DNA from: Chitinophagales bacterium
GTDB lineage: Bacteria > Bacteroidota > Bacteroidia > Chitinophagales > Chitinophagaceae
NCBI GenBank assembly: GCA_015655125.1
Contig: JAATFP010000049.1
Coordinates: 20,984-84,983, forward strand
DNA length: 64,000 bases
Direction of reading: 5' to 3'
Position numbers and translations under genes: made by a program. Numbering within the stretch: position 1 is the first letter of the stretch; each line of letters starts with the position of its first letter. Shown piece after piece: positions 45,011 to 53,362 of the stretch. The notes beneath the pieces were generated by a model. That model was given only the letters and a program-made list of their open reading frames with translations. It had not been told where the DNA came from and did not search any database.

Positions 45011-45808
45011 ATGAAAACACGATTTATTATTACCGCAATTTTGGCATTTCTTTCCTTTGTAAGTATCGGTCAGCACATTAATTACGACCACAATCCCGCC
45101 GCTGGAAAGTTTATAAAAGTAAACGGCGTAAATCTTTATTATGAAGAATATGGGTCGGGAATGCCTTTGTTGTTATTACATGGAAATGGCGGTGACATGA
45201 GCGCTTTCAGCAATCAAATTCCTTTTTTTGCAAAAAAATATCGCGTAATAGCTGTCGACAGCAGGCTACAGGGACGATCCGGCGGCACGGCCGATTCACT
45301 TTCTTACGATATGATGGCCACCGATTTCTGCATGTTGTTAGGATCGCTCAAAATCGATTCCGCATATATACTTGGGTGGAGCGATGGGGGTATCAATGGA
45401 ATTATTATGGCGTTGAAATGCCCTCAGCTCGTGAAGGGACTTGCATTTACCGGCGCCAATGTAGTACCAGACTCAACGGCGTTGCCTGCGGACATGATCA
45501 CAGAGTTGGAAAATCTTGTTTATAAAAATTCAAAAGCATCACCCAAAGAGATTGCGCTTAATAAGATGATGCTTACACAACCTGATATCCCATATGCTGA
45601 TCTTGCAGGAATAAAATGTCCGGTGCTTGTCATGGCCGGCGATCACGACATCATCAAAACAGCACATACAGTCAAAATATTTCAATCGATCCCAAATGCA
45701 CAAATGTGCATATTTCCTGACTCGCATCACGGCGTTTGCCAGCAACATCCGGCGTTATTCAATAAAACAGTCGCAGATTTTTTTGCCAGCCTTGCTGCAA
45801 AAAAATAG
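45011..45808 (+). CDS. secreted alpha/beta hydrolase
   Basis: This 265-aa protein has a signal peptide (FIITAILAFLSFVSIGQ). It is a standard alpha/beta-hydrolase with LLLLHGNGGD (oxyanion), the nucleophile S124 in GWSDGG, an Asp in MAGDHDII and a His in DSHHGVC. It is close to the proline-iminopeptidase/lactonase-like esterases, but the substrate is unknown. The predicted location is the periplasm. It sits 48 bp after the DUF1345 gene and is convergent with a DoxX gene across a 37-bp palindrome that may terminate both. Confidence 0.85.
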   Translation: MKTRFIITAILAFLSFVSIGQHINYDHNPAAGKFIKVNGVNLYYEEYGSGMPLLLLHGNGGDMSAFSNQIPFFAKKYRVIAVDSRLQGRSGGTADSLSYDMMATDFCMLLGSLKIDSAYILGWSDGGINGIIMALKCPQLVKGLAFTGANVVPDSTALPADMITELENLVYKNSKASPKEIALNKMMLTQPDIPYADLAGIKCPVLVMAGDHDIIKTAHTVKIFQSIPNAQMCIFPDSHHGVCQQHPALFNKTVADFFASLAAKK

Positions 45809-45907
45809 ATTATCTGCATAAGAAAATTCGTATATCACTGTTGCTATTGCATATTGTGTAAAGGAGATAGCAGTATTAATTATATATACCGATAAGTATA
45901 TGTGGGC

Positions 45908-45944
45908 GTAAAAATAAATGGAACAATGTTCCATTTATTTTTAC
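45908..45944. terminator. 37-bp perfect palindrome between convergent genes, probable bidirectional terminator
   Basis: The 18-bp arms 45908-45925 and 45927-45944 are exact inverted copies around a single A (core GGAACAATGTTCC, flanks GTAAAAATAAAT and ATTTATTTTTAC). The A/T-rich flanks give a T-rich tail in both directions. Confidence 0.6.
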
Positions 45945-46021
45945 ATCATGCTTTTGGTACGTCGGCGCGGAGTTTGTAGTTTCAAACAACCCGGAAAATT
46001 TCTTTCAATTGAAAATGTTCC

Positions 46022-46504
46022 TTACTGAAATAGTTTTTTCGTATGTCCCGGTTCCATACCGGCTTTGGTATAACTTCTAAAAAATTCATCTGCCGATAAT
46101 GCGCCGCTTCCCTTAATGGAAAATAAAACAAGCAGGATCAAAGTGCAAACCGACAGGATGAGTTCTGTATTGTTCAGGCTCATCCCGGCTTTACTGTTTA
46201 CAAAAACGATCGCACCTATCACTACCGGGATATTCAGCAGCGACATCCATCTTGTAAAAAGTCCTGTAGCGATGAACACGCCGCCTAATAAATTTACATA
46301 GGTGATAATAAATGCGATGGCCCTTGTGTTATTGGTGAACATTTCGATATTTCCTGCCCTGATCATTTCTTCGAGATGGGCAGAATCCTGGAAGAATGTA
46401 TAGCCTTTTAAAATCAGGATGAAGCCGAGTATGATGCGGAACAATGTGAGCCATTTTGGCTGCGGAACCTGTTTGCTTTGAGGAGGAGGAGTATCATGTA
46501 ACAT
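46022..46504 (-). CDS. DoxX-like membrane protein
   Basis: This 160-aa inner-membrane protein has a polar, Pro/Gln-rich N-terminus and then four helices (LFRIILGFILILKGYTFF, AIAFIITYVNLLGGVFIATGL, LLNIPVVIGAIVFV and LILSVCTLILLVLFSIKG). The F-R-x-x-x-G-x-x-x-x-x-K-G start and the mid-membrane N-x-x-G-G fit the DoxX/SURF4-like fold. Function is unknown. It ends 78 bp from the palindrome at 45908-45944. Confidence 0.75.
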   Translation of the reverse strand: MLHDTPPPQSKQVPQPKWLTLFRIILGFILILKGYTFFQDSAHLEEMIRAGNIEMFTNNTRAIAFIITYVNLLGGVFIATGLFTRWMSLLNIPVVIGAIVFVNSKAGMSLNNTELILSVCTLILLVLFSIKGSGALSADEFFRSYTKAGMEPGHTKKLFQ

Positions 46505-46795
46505 TGTAGTAAATTTTAAAATGAGTGATGTGCCTTATTGTGTCATCAAATAATCGTACCAAAAACAAGGATCAATGATTGATGCCCTTCTAAGGATGAT
46601 TAAACAGCTGATTGATATTCATTTAAAAATAAATGGGCAGAGATTTATTTTTGCCCGGAACATCGCTTCAGGAATTGCTTCCCCACAATAGTATTTTTTG
46701 TAGGGATGGGAATAATATTTTTTAGTTGTAATGCCGCGCGATAATTTTGTAAATTGTACATCTTTCACGGTCAAAAAGAATTAAAATAACAGCTC

Positions 46796-47668
46796 ATGGA
46801 TTTTGTAGATTATTATAAGATTTTAGGGGTGGATAAATCAGCCTCTGAAGAAGATATTAAAAAGGCGTATCGTAAGCAGGCGCGAAAATTACATCCGGAT
46901 CTTAACCCGGATGATAAAGACGCACACAAGAAATTTCAGCAGGTAAATGAAGCGAATGAAGTATTGGGTGATCCTGAAAAAAGAAAAAAATATGATAAAT
47001 ACGGAAAGGATTGGGAACATGGGGAACAACAGGAACAAGCCCAACGCCAATACCAGCAACAATATGGCGGTGGCGGGTTTGATGGTTTTGACGATGGTGG
47101 CGGCTTTTCGGATTTTTTTCAATCGATGTTTGGCGGTGGTGGTTCGCGTAGGAAAACAAAGTTTCGCGGACAGGATTATAATTCTGAGTTAAAACTGAAT
47201 CTTACGGATGTATTGACTACCCATCAGCGAACGATTACCATCGATGGTAAAAATGTTCGTCTTACCATTCCTGCAGGAACCGCAAACGGGCAGGTTATAA
47301 AATTGAAAGGATATGGCGCGCCCGGTGGTAATGGCGGCCCGGCTGGCGATCTGTTCATAAGGTTCGTGATTGCCGACCATCCTGACTTCAGGCGCCTGGG
47401 AAATGATCTTTACACGAATATCGAAATAGATTTGTATACGGCCGTACTTGGAGGTGAAAAGATCATAGACACCCTCAACGGTAAGATAAAATTGAAAGTT
47501 GCCGCCGGAACACAGCCCGGAAGTAAAACGCGAATCAAAGGAAAAGGTTTCCCGGTATATAAGAAGGAAGGAGAATTTGGAGACCTTTTTGTAACATATG
47601 AAGTTAAGATTCCAACCAATCTTACGGAAGAGCAGAAGCGATTATTTAAACAACTCGCGGGATCATAA
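46796..47668 (+). CDS. cbpA: CbpA-type DnaJ co-chaperone
   Basis: This 290-aa protein has an N-terminal J domain ([23 protein letters not shown] ... LHPDLNPD with the HPD motif that stimulates DnaK). A Gln- then Gly/Phe-rich linker follows (about 78-120: [27 protein letters not shown]). Two C-terminal substrate-binding beta domains end the protein. The zinc-finger domain of true DnaJ is absent, so it is the type II/CbpA class. The neighbour 17 bp downstream is a CbpM-like modulator, which supports the call. Confidence 0.93.
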   Translation: MDFVDYYKILGVDKSASEEDIKKAYRKQARKLHPDLNPDDKDAHKKFQQVNEANEVLGDPEKRKKYDKYGKDWEHGEQQEQAQRQYQQQYGGGGFDGFDDGGGFSDFFQSMFGGGGSRRKTKFRGQDYNSELKLNLTDVLTTHQRTITIDGKNVRLTIPAGTANGQVIKLKGYGAPGGNGGPAGDLFIRFVIADHPDFRRLGNDLYTNIEIDLYTAVLGGEKIIDTLNGKIKLKVAAGTQPGSKTRIKGKGFPVYKKEGEFGDLFVTYEVKIPTNLTEEQKRLFKQLAGS

Positions 47669-47685
47669 AATAAAAATTATTAGAT

Positions 47686-47979
47686 ATGCAAAACGACACA
47701 AGGATCGCCATACACGAATTTTGTATACATCATAATATAGAACCGGACTTCATCGTTGCGCTCCGGCAATCGGGCCTGATTGAAACGGAAACCGATAACG
47801 ATGTAATATTTGTTCAATATGAACAACTGCCGGCGCTGGAAAAATTCATCCGTTTCCGGTATGACATGGATATCAACCTGGAAGGAATTGAAACGATTAA
47901 TTACCTTCTTTTAAAAATTGAAAAGATGCAGGCGGAAATGAGAAGCCTGCGGGAACAAATCAGTGTTTCCCGAAATTGA
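47686..47979 (+). CDS. cbpM: CbpM-like chaperone modulator
   Basis: This 97-aa protein has a MerR-like winged fold pattern (IAIHEFCIHHNIEPDFIVALRQSGLIE) and a C-terminal coiled-coil helix (LLLKIEKMQAEMRSLREQI). In Enterobacteria CbpM binds the J domain of CbpA and blocks its action on DnaK. It lies 17 bp behind cbpA on the same strand, the conserved cbpA-cbpM arrangement. Similarity is by layout and context rather than long identity. Confidence 0.82.
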   Translation: MQNDTRIAIHEFCIHHNIEPDFIVALRQSGLIETETDNDVIFVQYEQLPALEKFIRFRYDMDINLEGIETINYLLLKIEKMQAEMRSLREQISVSRN

Positions 47980-47989
47980 TTCCGGCTGG

Positions 47990-48988
47990 TCACAATTCAA
48001 ATGCTTCCGCTAATAGTTCAAAGCTGCGTTTCCTGTCATTTTTATTTGCAGTCATCGTGGAAACGATGATTTCATCCGTTTCAAATTCCGTTGCAAGCGT
48101 CGTCAGCTGGGCCTTTACGCTATCTTTTGTTCCGGATATAATGCGTCCGCTGTTGTATTGAATACGTTCCAGCTCGGCGGGTGAAAATTCGTATTGCTGA
48201 ATAACTTCATCGGCAGGGAACTTGTCGAAGATTCCTTTATCAAATTGCAGAAGGATATAATCCACATTTTTTCGCATAGATGCTGCTTTTTCTTCTGTGT
48301 CTGCGCAAAGCACTGAAATAGCAAGGATCGCGTGCGGCGAAGAAAACTGCGAAGACGGAACAAAATTATCGCGGTAAGTTTCAACCAGTTGGTAGGTTGC
48401 AAATCCGTTGATGAATTTTGCGATGACGAGTCCCATCCCGAATTTTGCCGCAATCGCGCTGCTGCCACCACTTGAACTCAATATCCACTGCATCGGTATC
48501 GTTTGAGCCTGCGGTACTGCTATGATCGGGCCGTATTTGGTTCCTGCGGTATCGCGGAAAAAATGCTGGAGGTTGTCTAATTGCGTCAGGTAATTTTCTT
48601 CTGCAAAATTGTTAGAAGGATTGAGCAATGAGGCCGAAATCCTGTCTCCGCCCGGTGCGCGGCCCATGCCGAGATCTATCCTGCCAGGAAATAATGTTTC
48701 CAGCATGCGAAAATTTTCTGCAACCTTATAGGCACTGTGATTGGGAAGCATAATGCCACCCGAACCGATGCGGATCCTGTTTGTTACGTCGGCAAGTTTT
48801 ACCATCAGTACTTCAGGGGCAGAGCCCGCAATGAATGCGGAGTTGTGATGTTCCGAGATCCAGATCCTGTGATAATTTAACCTGTCAGCAAGCTGTGCCG
48901 TTTCAATCGTTTCCTGTATCGCTTCCGATGCTGTTGATCCTTGCCGAACAATGGATTGATCCAGAATGCTAAGTTTTAACTTGCTCAT
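47990..48988 (-). CDS. LLM-class flavin-dependent oxidoreductase
   Basis: This 332-aa luciferase-like monooxygenase starts LSILDQSIVRQG, followed by RIWISEHHNSAFIAGSAPEV, RIRIGSGGIMLPNHSAYKVAENF and GRIDLGMGRAPGG, the diagnostic blocks of the TIM-barrel group 1 LLM proteins. These use FMNH2 or F420; FMN is more likely in Bacteroidota. The substrate is unknown. It is convergent with cbpM, with only 10 bp between the stops, so the two transcripts must overlap. Confidence 0.9.
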   Translation of the reverse strand: MSKLKLSILDQSIVRQGSTASEAIQETIETAQLADRLNYHRIWISEHHNSAFIAGSAPEVLMVKLADVTNRIRIGSGGIMLPNHSAYKVAENFRMLETLFPGRIDLGMGRAPGGDRISASLLNPSNNFAEENYLTQLDNLQHFFRDTAGTKYGPIIAVPQAQTIPMQWILSSSGGSSAIAAKFGMGLVIAKFINGFATYQLVETYRDNFVPSSQFSSPHAILAISVLCADTEEKAASMRKNVDYILLQFDKGIFDKFPADEVIQQYEFSPAELERIQYNSGRIISGTKDSVKAQLTTLATEFETDEIIVSTMTANKNDRKRSFELLAEAFEL

Positions 48989-49100
48989 ATAGTAAAGGTA
49001 GATCCAATTGCGAATTGCCGATTACGAATTACGAATTTTCTACCTTATAAATTGCCCGGTTAAATTTTGCCTCTCATCCTTACAGTAAATTCTTAATTGA

Positions 49101-49766
49101 TCATATCGTCCATTCATCATGCACCACCGCAATCACATAGTACCGGCTGCCTGATTTTTTGTACACCAGTCGTAAGGTGCGCCAGTTATTGAATTCCGTT
49201 TCTCTTCTATCTGGCGAAAAATAATTTTCAGTAAAAGGCTCGTCGGGGTATATCGCCCGCAGATTATTAAGTGAATTTCCACCCCCTAGAAATTCGTTTA
49301 CACTTTTTTTCTCCACATATAAAAAATCAACATCATATACAAATCTTTTAAAATAATCTTCCAGCGACATGTGTGTGGGTTCGTCGCTTGCATCAAAACT
49401 AACCCACAACGTTTTTTTGTTTTTTGTTTTGAGTGCCGTTATAAATTCATTTTTCGAAAACAACAAATTTGTTTCTTTTGGGTAACCGGCTGTGTCAATG
49501 TATCCATAAGGCGAAAATCTTATGCCTTCTTCCGGGTGAATAAAATCTGCAAAGGCCGTATAGTCGTGGTGTTTAACGGCTGATAATACCTGTCTGGTCG
49601 TTTCATTCAAAGCAACGGTATCAACATTTGTGACAGGGATAGAATCTTTTTTTTCAATCCGAACGGAATCTTTTGCGGCTACACTTTCATTCGCCGGCCG
49701 TTGTTTATTTTGATTGCAAGCCGCCATGAGAAAAATGGTAAGAAAAAAAACAGTGAATCTTTTCAT
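49101..49766 (-). CDS. lipoprotein of unknown function
   Basis: This 221-aa protein has a lipobox (IFLMAACNQNK). After a Ser/Lys/Asp-rich linker comes a compact domain (about 50-221) with TRQVLSAVKHHDYTAFADFIHPEEGIRFSPYGYID and a C-terminal NNWRTLRLVYKKSGSRYYVIAVVHDEWTI. The layout (a helix ending in 'DYTAFADFIHP', then a beta sheet) is reminiscent of small NTF2-like/DUF domains used as periplasmic sensors, but I do not recognise the family. I chose the ATG at 49764-49766. It is divergent from nnrD, 59 bp apart. Confidence 0.75.
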   Translation of the reverse strand: MKRFTVFFLTIFLMAACNQNKQRPANESVAAKDSVRIEKKDSIPVTNVDTVALNETTRQVLSAVKHHDYTAFADFIHPEEGIRFSPYGYIDTAGYPKETNLLFSKNEFITALKTKNKKTLWVSFDASDEPTHMSLEDYFKRFVYDVDFLYVEKKSVNEFLGGGNSLNNLRAIYPDEPFTENYFSPDRRETEFNNWRTLRLVYKKSGSRYYVIAVVHDEWTI

Positions 49767-49825
49767 GGTATTAAGATACACAAAAACCGGGCAGATAAAG
49801 TAAATTCGTGAGATAACAGCGACTC

Positions 49826-50656
49826 ATGTTTACACATCTTACACCTGATTTTATAGCTCCCTTGATAAAACTACGCGCGGCTGATTCGCATAAAGGAACT
49901 TATGGTCACGCATTAATTATCGCTGGGAGTAAAGGCAGGATGGGCGCTTCCGTACTTGCGGCCATGGCCTGTCTCCGTACAGGATCCGGTTTGCTTACGG
50001 TAGAAATCCCGGAGGAAGAACGATGTATCCTTCAAACATCCGTTCCGGAAGCGATGCTATTGTTTCGTGAAAATGGGGCCAGGGATAACAGCGTGTTCAG
50101 CGCTGCAGGCATCGGCCCGGCTATAGGTACCAATGCTTCTACTGTAACTCTTACCGACCTGTTACAACAATTTCATAAGCCGGTGGTGCTGGATGCCGAT
50201 GCGCTCACTATCTTATCCCAACAAAAGGACCTGTTCCGTTTAATCCCACCAAATGCTGTGTTGACGCCCCATCCAAAAGAATTCGACCGGTTGTTCGGCG
50301 AGCATGCCTCGTTAGAGGAACGTGCGGCTAAAGCGATCACTTTATCAAAACTGCATCCCTGGACAATTGTGTTGAAGGGGCACCAGACTTTAATTGCCAC
50401 TGATGGTAGGGGTTACCAGAATACTACCGGCAATGCAGGACTTGCAAAAGGTGGTTCGGGCGACGTTCTTACAGGTATGATCACTGCATTGCTTGCGCAA
50501 GGGTATTCTTCTTTGGTTGCTGCACAGGTTGGTATTTTCCTGCATGGTCGTGCCGCAGATATTGCTGTTAAAAAGCAAAGCATGGAAAGTCTACTGGCCA
50601 GGGACGTAATTGAAAATATTGGGGCAGCTTTTCAGTCGCTGCATCCGGTTCTTTGA
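49826..50656 (+). CDS. nnrD: ADP-dependent NAD(P)H-hydrate dehydratase
   Basis: This 276-aa cytoplasmic repair enzyme converts the damaged S-form of NAD(P)HX back to NAD(P)H using ADP. It has the ribokinase-like fold marks KGTYGHALIIAGSKGRMGA, VVLDADALTIL, LTPHPKEFDRL and the phosphate-binding NAGLAKGGSGDVLTG. Many bacterial proteins fuse this to the NnrE epimerase domain. Here the protein begins with the dehydratase domain only, so the epimerase must be encoded elsewhere or be dispensable. The family is certain. Confidence 0.93.
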   Translation: MFTHLTPDFIAPLIKLRAADSHKGTYGHALIIAGSKGRMGASVLAAMACLRTGSGLLTVEIPEEERCILQTSVPEAMLLFRENGARDNSVFSAAGIGPAIGTNASTVTLTDLLQQFHKPVVLDADALTILSQQKDLFRLIPPNAVLTPHPKEFDRLFGEHASLEERAAKAITLSKLHPWTIVLKGHQTLIATDGRGYQNTTGNAGLAKGGSGDVLTGMITALLAQGYSSLVAAQVGIFLHGRAADIAVKKQSMESLLARDVIENIGAAFQSLHPVL

Positions 50657-50829
50657 ATCGTGTTTTTAACCGCGCTTTACTGTTTCAAAGTTTTTTAAAC
50701 TGGTCTGCTGATAAATTATCCTGCAGCGTTTTTTTATCAAAATGGTTCGTTCTTCATCATAGGCAAATCGCAACGCCGCAAGTGGTGAAAGACGATCATG
50801 TTTTGCGGCACCACAGCCAAATAGCTTAA

Positions 50830-51111
50830 CTAACGTGGTTCATCACCGCTATCAGGTTCGTGCATCAGGTCATCAACGTCGGCTTCCTGGTTGGTGTTGA
50901 TGGCGTCTGCCGGTTGTAGGTGAACCAATTCATCTAAGTCGGTTTCATTTGTTACATCTGGATTTTCATCGGTACGAACGTGCACCAGATCGTCAGCATC
51001 AATTTCTTTATCAACAGGAATGTTGCCTTCTTTAGCGATCTCTGGCTTGGCACCTTTCATTTTTAATACGCCTCTTACACTTTCATCTGTTTTAGGTTGA
51101 TTATTTTCCAT
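50830..51111 (-). CDS. small acidic protein with exact 20-residue repeats
   Basis: I do not recognise this 93-aa protein. It is very acidic, soluble and without Cys or aromatic residues. The octamer pattern x-D-x-D-(D/E)-L-(V/M)-H occurs three times at residues 37-44, 57-64 and 77-84, that is every 20 residues (IDADDLVH, TDLDELVH, ADVDDLMH). It is probably disordered, with three identical short binding motifs. It is a plausible stress or scaffold protein. It lies upstream on the minus strand of nothing obvious; the response regulator behind it has its own terminator. Confidence 0.65.
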   Translation of the reverse strand: MENNQPKTDESVRGVLKMKGAKPEIAKEGNIPVDKEIDADDLVHVRTDENPDVTNETDLDELVHLQPADAINTNQEADVDDLMHEPDSGDEPR

Positions 51112-51232
51112 AAAAAATATTTAGTTAATGACTGAAAGATGTGTTGCAAAATGGTTGCCACAAAAACGATCGTGATCTTCATAACGTATAGTGAAGTTAT
51201 CTGTAGCTCCTTCAATTTCTGACTCATTGCGA

Positions 51233-51260
51233 CAAAAAAGCTCCGCACACGGCGAAGCTT
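51233..51260 (-). terminator. Rho-independent terminator of the response regulator gene
   Basis: Minus strand AAGCTTCGC-CGTGT-GCGGAGCTT (one T-G pair) followed by TTTT. It lies 58 bp after the stop. Confidence 0.8.
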
Positions 51261-51317
51261 GGTTCAAAAATGTATAAACTATGTATCTACTAAAAAAATC
51301 CTGCATTCATAATTGTT

Positions 51318-51707
51318 CTATGCCGCTTGTTTATTCAGGATCCTGTCTACTTCGCTTATTACTTTATCGGCAGTAAAGGGTTTTTTTACATATCCGTTGG
51401 CACCAGTTTCGGAAGCGATATGTTCCAAATCTGCATTGGCGGAAAGCAGAATCACAGGTATCTGCGCGGTATATTCATGTTCTTTCAAGCGCTTGCAAAG
51501 CACACGCCCGTCTATTCCGGGCATATGTACATCAAGAATGATCACATCGGGATGAGTGTAAAACAGGTCTTCCCAAAATGTTTCGGCATTGCGGCTCACT
51601 TCAACGGAATAGCCTTTTTTGCTCATTGCCATATAAAATAAGACCAGCATATCATCATCATCATCCACCACCAGCAAGTTTAATTTCTTGGGTTGCACTT
51701 TTTTCAT
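51318..51707 (-). CDS. single-domain response regulator
   Basis: This 129-aa CheY-like protein consists only of a receiver domain: the acidic patch LLVVDDDDDML, phosphoacceptor Asp in VIILDVHMPGIDG, Thr/Ser switch in VILLSANAD and the conserved Lys in GYVKKPFTAD. It has no output domain, so it works by protein contact or as a phosphorelay intermediate. No histidine kinase is adjacent. I chose the ATG at 51705-51707. The segment upstream contains an imperfect 29-bp inverted repeat (51738-51766) that would be in the leader. Confidence 0.93.
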   Translation of the reverse strand: MKKVQPKKLNLLVVDDDDDMLVLFYMAMSKKGYSVEVSRNAETFWEDLFYTHPDVIILDVHMPGIDGRVLCKRLKEHEYTAQIPVILLSANADLEHIASETGANGYVKKPFTADKVISEVDRILNKQAA

Positions 51708-51737
51708 CGCTGCACGTTTAGTATTTAAATTTGTTTG

Positions 51738-51766
51738 GGCAGTCGCAATAATATTGCCCGACTGCC
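51738..51766. promoter_or_regulatory. 29-bp imperfect dyad in the leader of the response regulator gene
   Basis: GGCAGTCGCAATA and TATTGCCCGACTGCC are inverted copies with a two-base insertion in one arm. They lie 31 bp upstream of the start codon. Confidence 0.45.
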
Positions 51767-51960
51767 TCAATGTGAATAACTTAACAAATTTTTCTTCAGA
51801 GACTTATGTCACAACAATTCATCTGGACGATTCATATTACAAGATTGCCTATTTTAAAATTCCTGTATAAAAAATAATCGACGACAGGCAAGGCCCGGCG
51901 TGTTGCTGGAATCGGGTGGGATAGCAGGGTATAGAAAACATCGTTACGAGTTTTAATGAC

Positions 51961-52095
51961 TGTTGTGCTATCGCAACTTAAATTCGCCCTATGAACAGTC
52001 TTCGACAAGATCTTACTGGCAGCATTCTGTCATGGTGAGATTGTCGGAAAGTAGAGAATGTGAATTTAAGTCTGGATTTAGTTTATGGCACAACA
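51961..52095. repeat. palindromic element (REPIN/MITE-like), copy 4
   Basis: The ends TGTTGTGCTAT (51961-51971) and ATGGCACAACA (52085-52095) are inverted with 10/11 matches. The core units TCTTCGACAAGATCTTACTG and CTGTCATGGTGAGATTGTCG are present, and the AATTCGC/GTGAATT shoulder is shared with the other copies. 135 bp. Confidence 0.78.
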
Positions 52096-52382
52096 CCTTA
52101 CTAACTGATACTAAAGTACAATAAAATGTTGCTTTTTCAACAGGTTTTTACCTGTTTTTTATAAACAATCTGTGAAAATCAGCCTGTTTTTCTTCCGGCC
52201 GCCGTCATAAATTCTTGTGAGATATTATTCTTTCGCGTTGCGGGCAGCTATCAAAATATAATACATTATTGGCTGGGATATTATTGCAATTGCCAAAAGT
52301 TTTAAAATAGATTGCATGAGTTTGATGTCTTTCAAGCTCTTTCCGCTGATCTGCAGAAATGTTATGGTAAATGTCGTTTTTA

Positions 52383-52414
52383 TAAAAAAATCCCTTGCAA
52401 CGGGCAAGGGATTT
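52383..52414 (-). terminator. Rho-independent terminator of the YceI gene
   Basis: AAATCCCTTGC (52388-52398) pairs perfectly with GCAAGGGATTT (52404-52414). Seven T follow on the minus strand. Confidence 0.88.
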
Positions 52415-52433
52415 CAAAATTCAATAGATCAAT

Positions 52434-52988
52434 TTAGCTATTTTTATCTTCTGTCGCACGCATCAATTCTATTTCGCAATTAATTACTACATCTTCACTT
52501 ACTACCACACCGCCTGCTTCCATTGCCGCGTTCCAGGTGAGTCCCCAATCTTTGCGGTTGATCTTTCCGTTGATGGTAAAACCAGCTTTTTCATTTCCCC
52601 ATGGGTCTTTTACCACACCGCCGAACTCAACGTCCAGCTTTATTTTTTTGGAGATACCTTTTATTGAAAGCTCACCCCACAATTCATAACTGCCGTCGTT
52701 GTCTACATTTTCATATGTGTTTGCCTGGAAAGTGATTTGTTTGTGATTTTCTACATCAAAAAAATCGGGTCCTTTCAGATGAGCGTCACGATCTGCATTG
52801 CCGGTATTAATCGAAGCCGGATCGAGCCAGAAGTCAATTTCTGCAGTCATGAAATCATCTCCCGTAGTAACCACGTTTGCTTCAAATGTACCAAAGCTGC
52901 CTTTTACATTTGATATCATAAGGTGCTTGATTTTAAAACCGATCTCTGTATGTGTTGGGTCAATCACCCATTTAGAAGTTGTAGACAT
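52434..52988 (-). CDS. YceI-family lipocalin-like protein
   Basis: This 184-aa protein starts WVIDPTHTEIGFKIKHLMISNVKGSFG, followed by ADRDAHLKGPDFFDVENHKQITF and a C-terminal INGKINRKDWGLTWN, the complete set of YceI blocks. YceI barrels bind polyisoprenoid or other amphiphilic ligands. Unlike many members it has no signal peptide, so it is cytoplasmic here. It has its own terminator and no linked partner gene. Confidence 0.93.
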   Translation of the reverse strand: MSTTSKWVIDPTHTEIGFKIKHLMISNVKGSFGTFEANVVTTGDDFMTAEIDFWLDPASINTGNADRDAHLKGPDFFDVENHKQITFQANTYENVDNDGSYELWGELSIKGISKKIKLDVEFGGVVKDPWGNEKAGFTINGKINRKDWGLTWNAAMEAGGVVVSEDVVINCEIELMRATEDKNS

Positions 52989-53362
52989 ATTGATTTTTTA
53001 ATGGTTGAAGAAATATAGTATCGCAATTTAATTTATAAAACGATAGGTGAGAATTATTTTATTTTAATTTGCCGCACCCGGTAAAAATGAATAACAATGG
53101 CTGATTTTAAAAAAAATAAGCCGGTAAGCCAGGTGGTCATTTTATCCTATGACAGCTTCTCTTGCGTCAACGAAATGTTAAAGGGTTGTCCAAATAACAA
53201 TTTTACCTACCTTTGCGCTGTTTAGAAAGAGAATAATATTAATAATTTGTTTGTAGGACAGGACTCAGGGAAAGGAATTTAACAGCAGCACAGTTACAGA
53301 GAACACAGGAGAGTAAATAACACAAGACTAAGTCGTACGTACGTGTAAACCCAATTTTACGT
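52989..53362. other. gene-free divergent region upstream of YceI and NlpC/P60
   Basis: This 374-bp stretch holds the strong promoter at 53186-53215 for the NlpC/P60 gene and a ~140-nt leader containing TCGTACGTACG. A possible YceI -7 element (TATATTTC, minus strand, near 53013) was seen. No RNA gene is recognised. Confidence 0.5.
53186..53215 (+). promoter_or_regulatory. Bacteroidota promoter of the NlpC/P60 gene
   Basis: TTG (53186-53188), 19-bp spacer, TACCTTTG (53208-53215), an exact match to the consensus spacing. Transcription would start near 53222, about 140 nt before the ATG. Confidence 0.7.

Larger units (their letters stand above)
51708..52433. other. gene-free region upstream of the response regulator
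   Basis: This 726-bp stretch contains a dyad (51738-51766), the palindromic element copy 4 (51961-52095), a terminator-like hairpin ACAGGT-TTTT-ACCTGT-TTTTT (52140-52160, +) without an upstream gene, and the YceI terminator (52383-52414). A short hydrophobic frame at 52225-52317 (-) is not supported. Confidence 0.6.

Noticed and set aside
46625..46652. AT-only inverted repeat upstream of cbpA
   Set aside because: Ten bp of A/T with an 8-bp loop; too low in complexity to call an operator or a terminator.
51121..51306. 61-codon frame on - between the acidic protein and the response regulator
   Set aside because: It contains the response-regulator terminator hairpin, and the composition is poor.
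52140..52160. ACAGGT-TTTT-ACCTGT hairpin with T run on +
   Set aside because: Looks like a terminator, but no + strand gene ends upstream; the nearest upstream element is a repeat. Not listed as a separate feature.
52225..52317. 30-codon frame on - encoding a hydrophobic peptide
   Set aside because: It could be a small membrane protein, but there is no promoter or start context and it lies between a terminator and a repeat. Not enough evidence.
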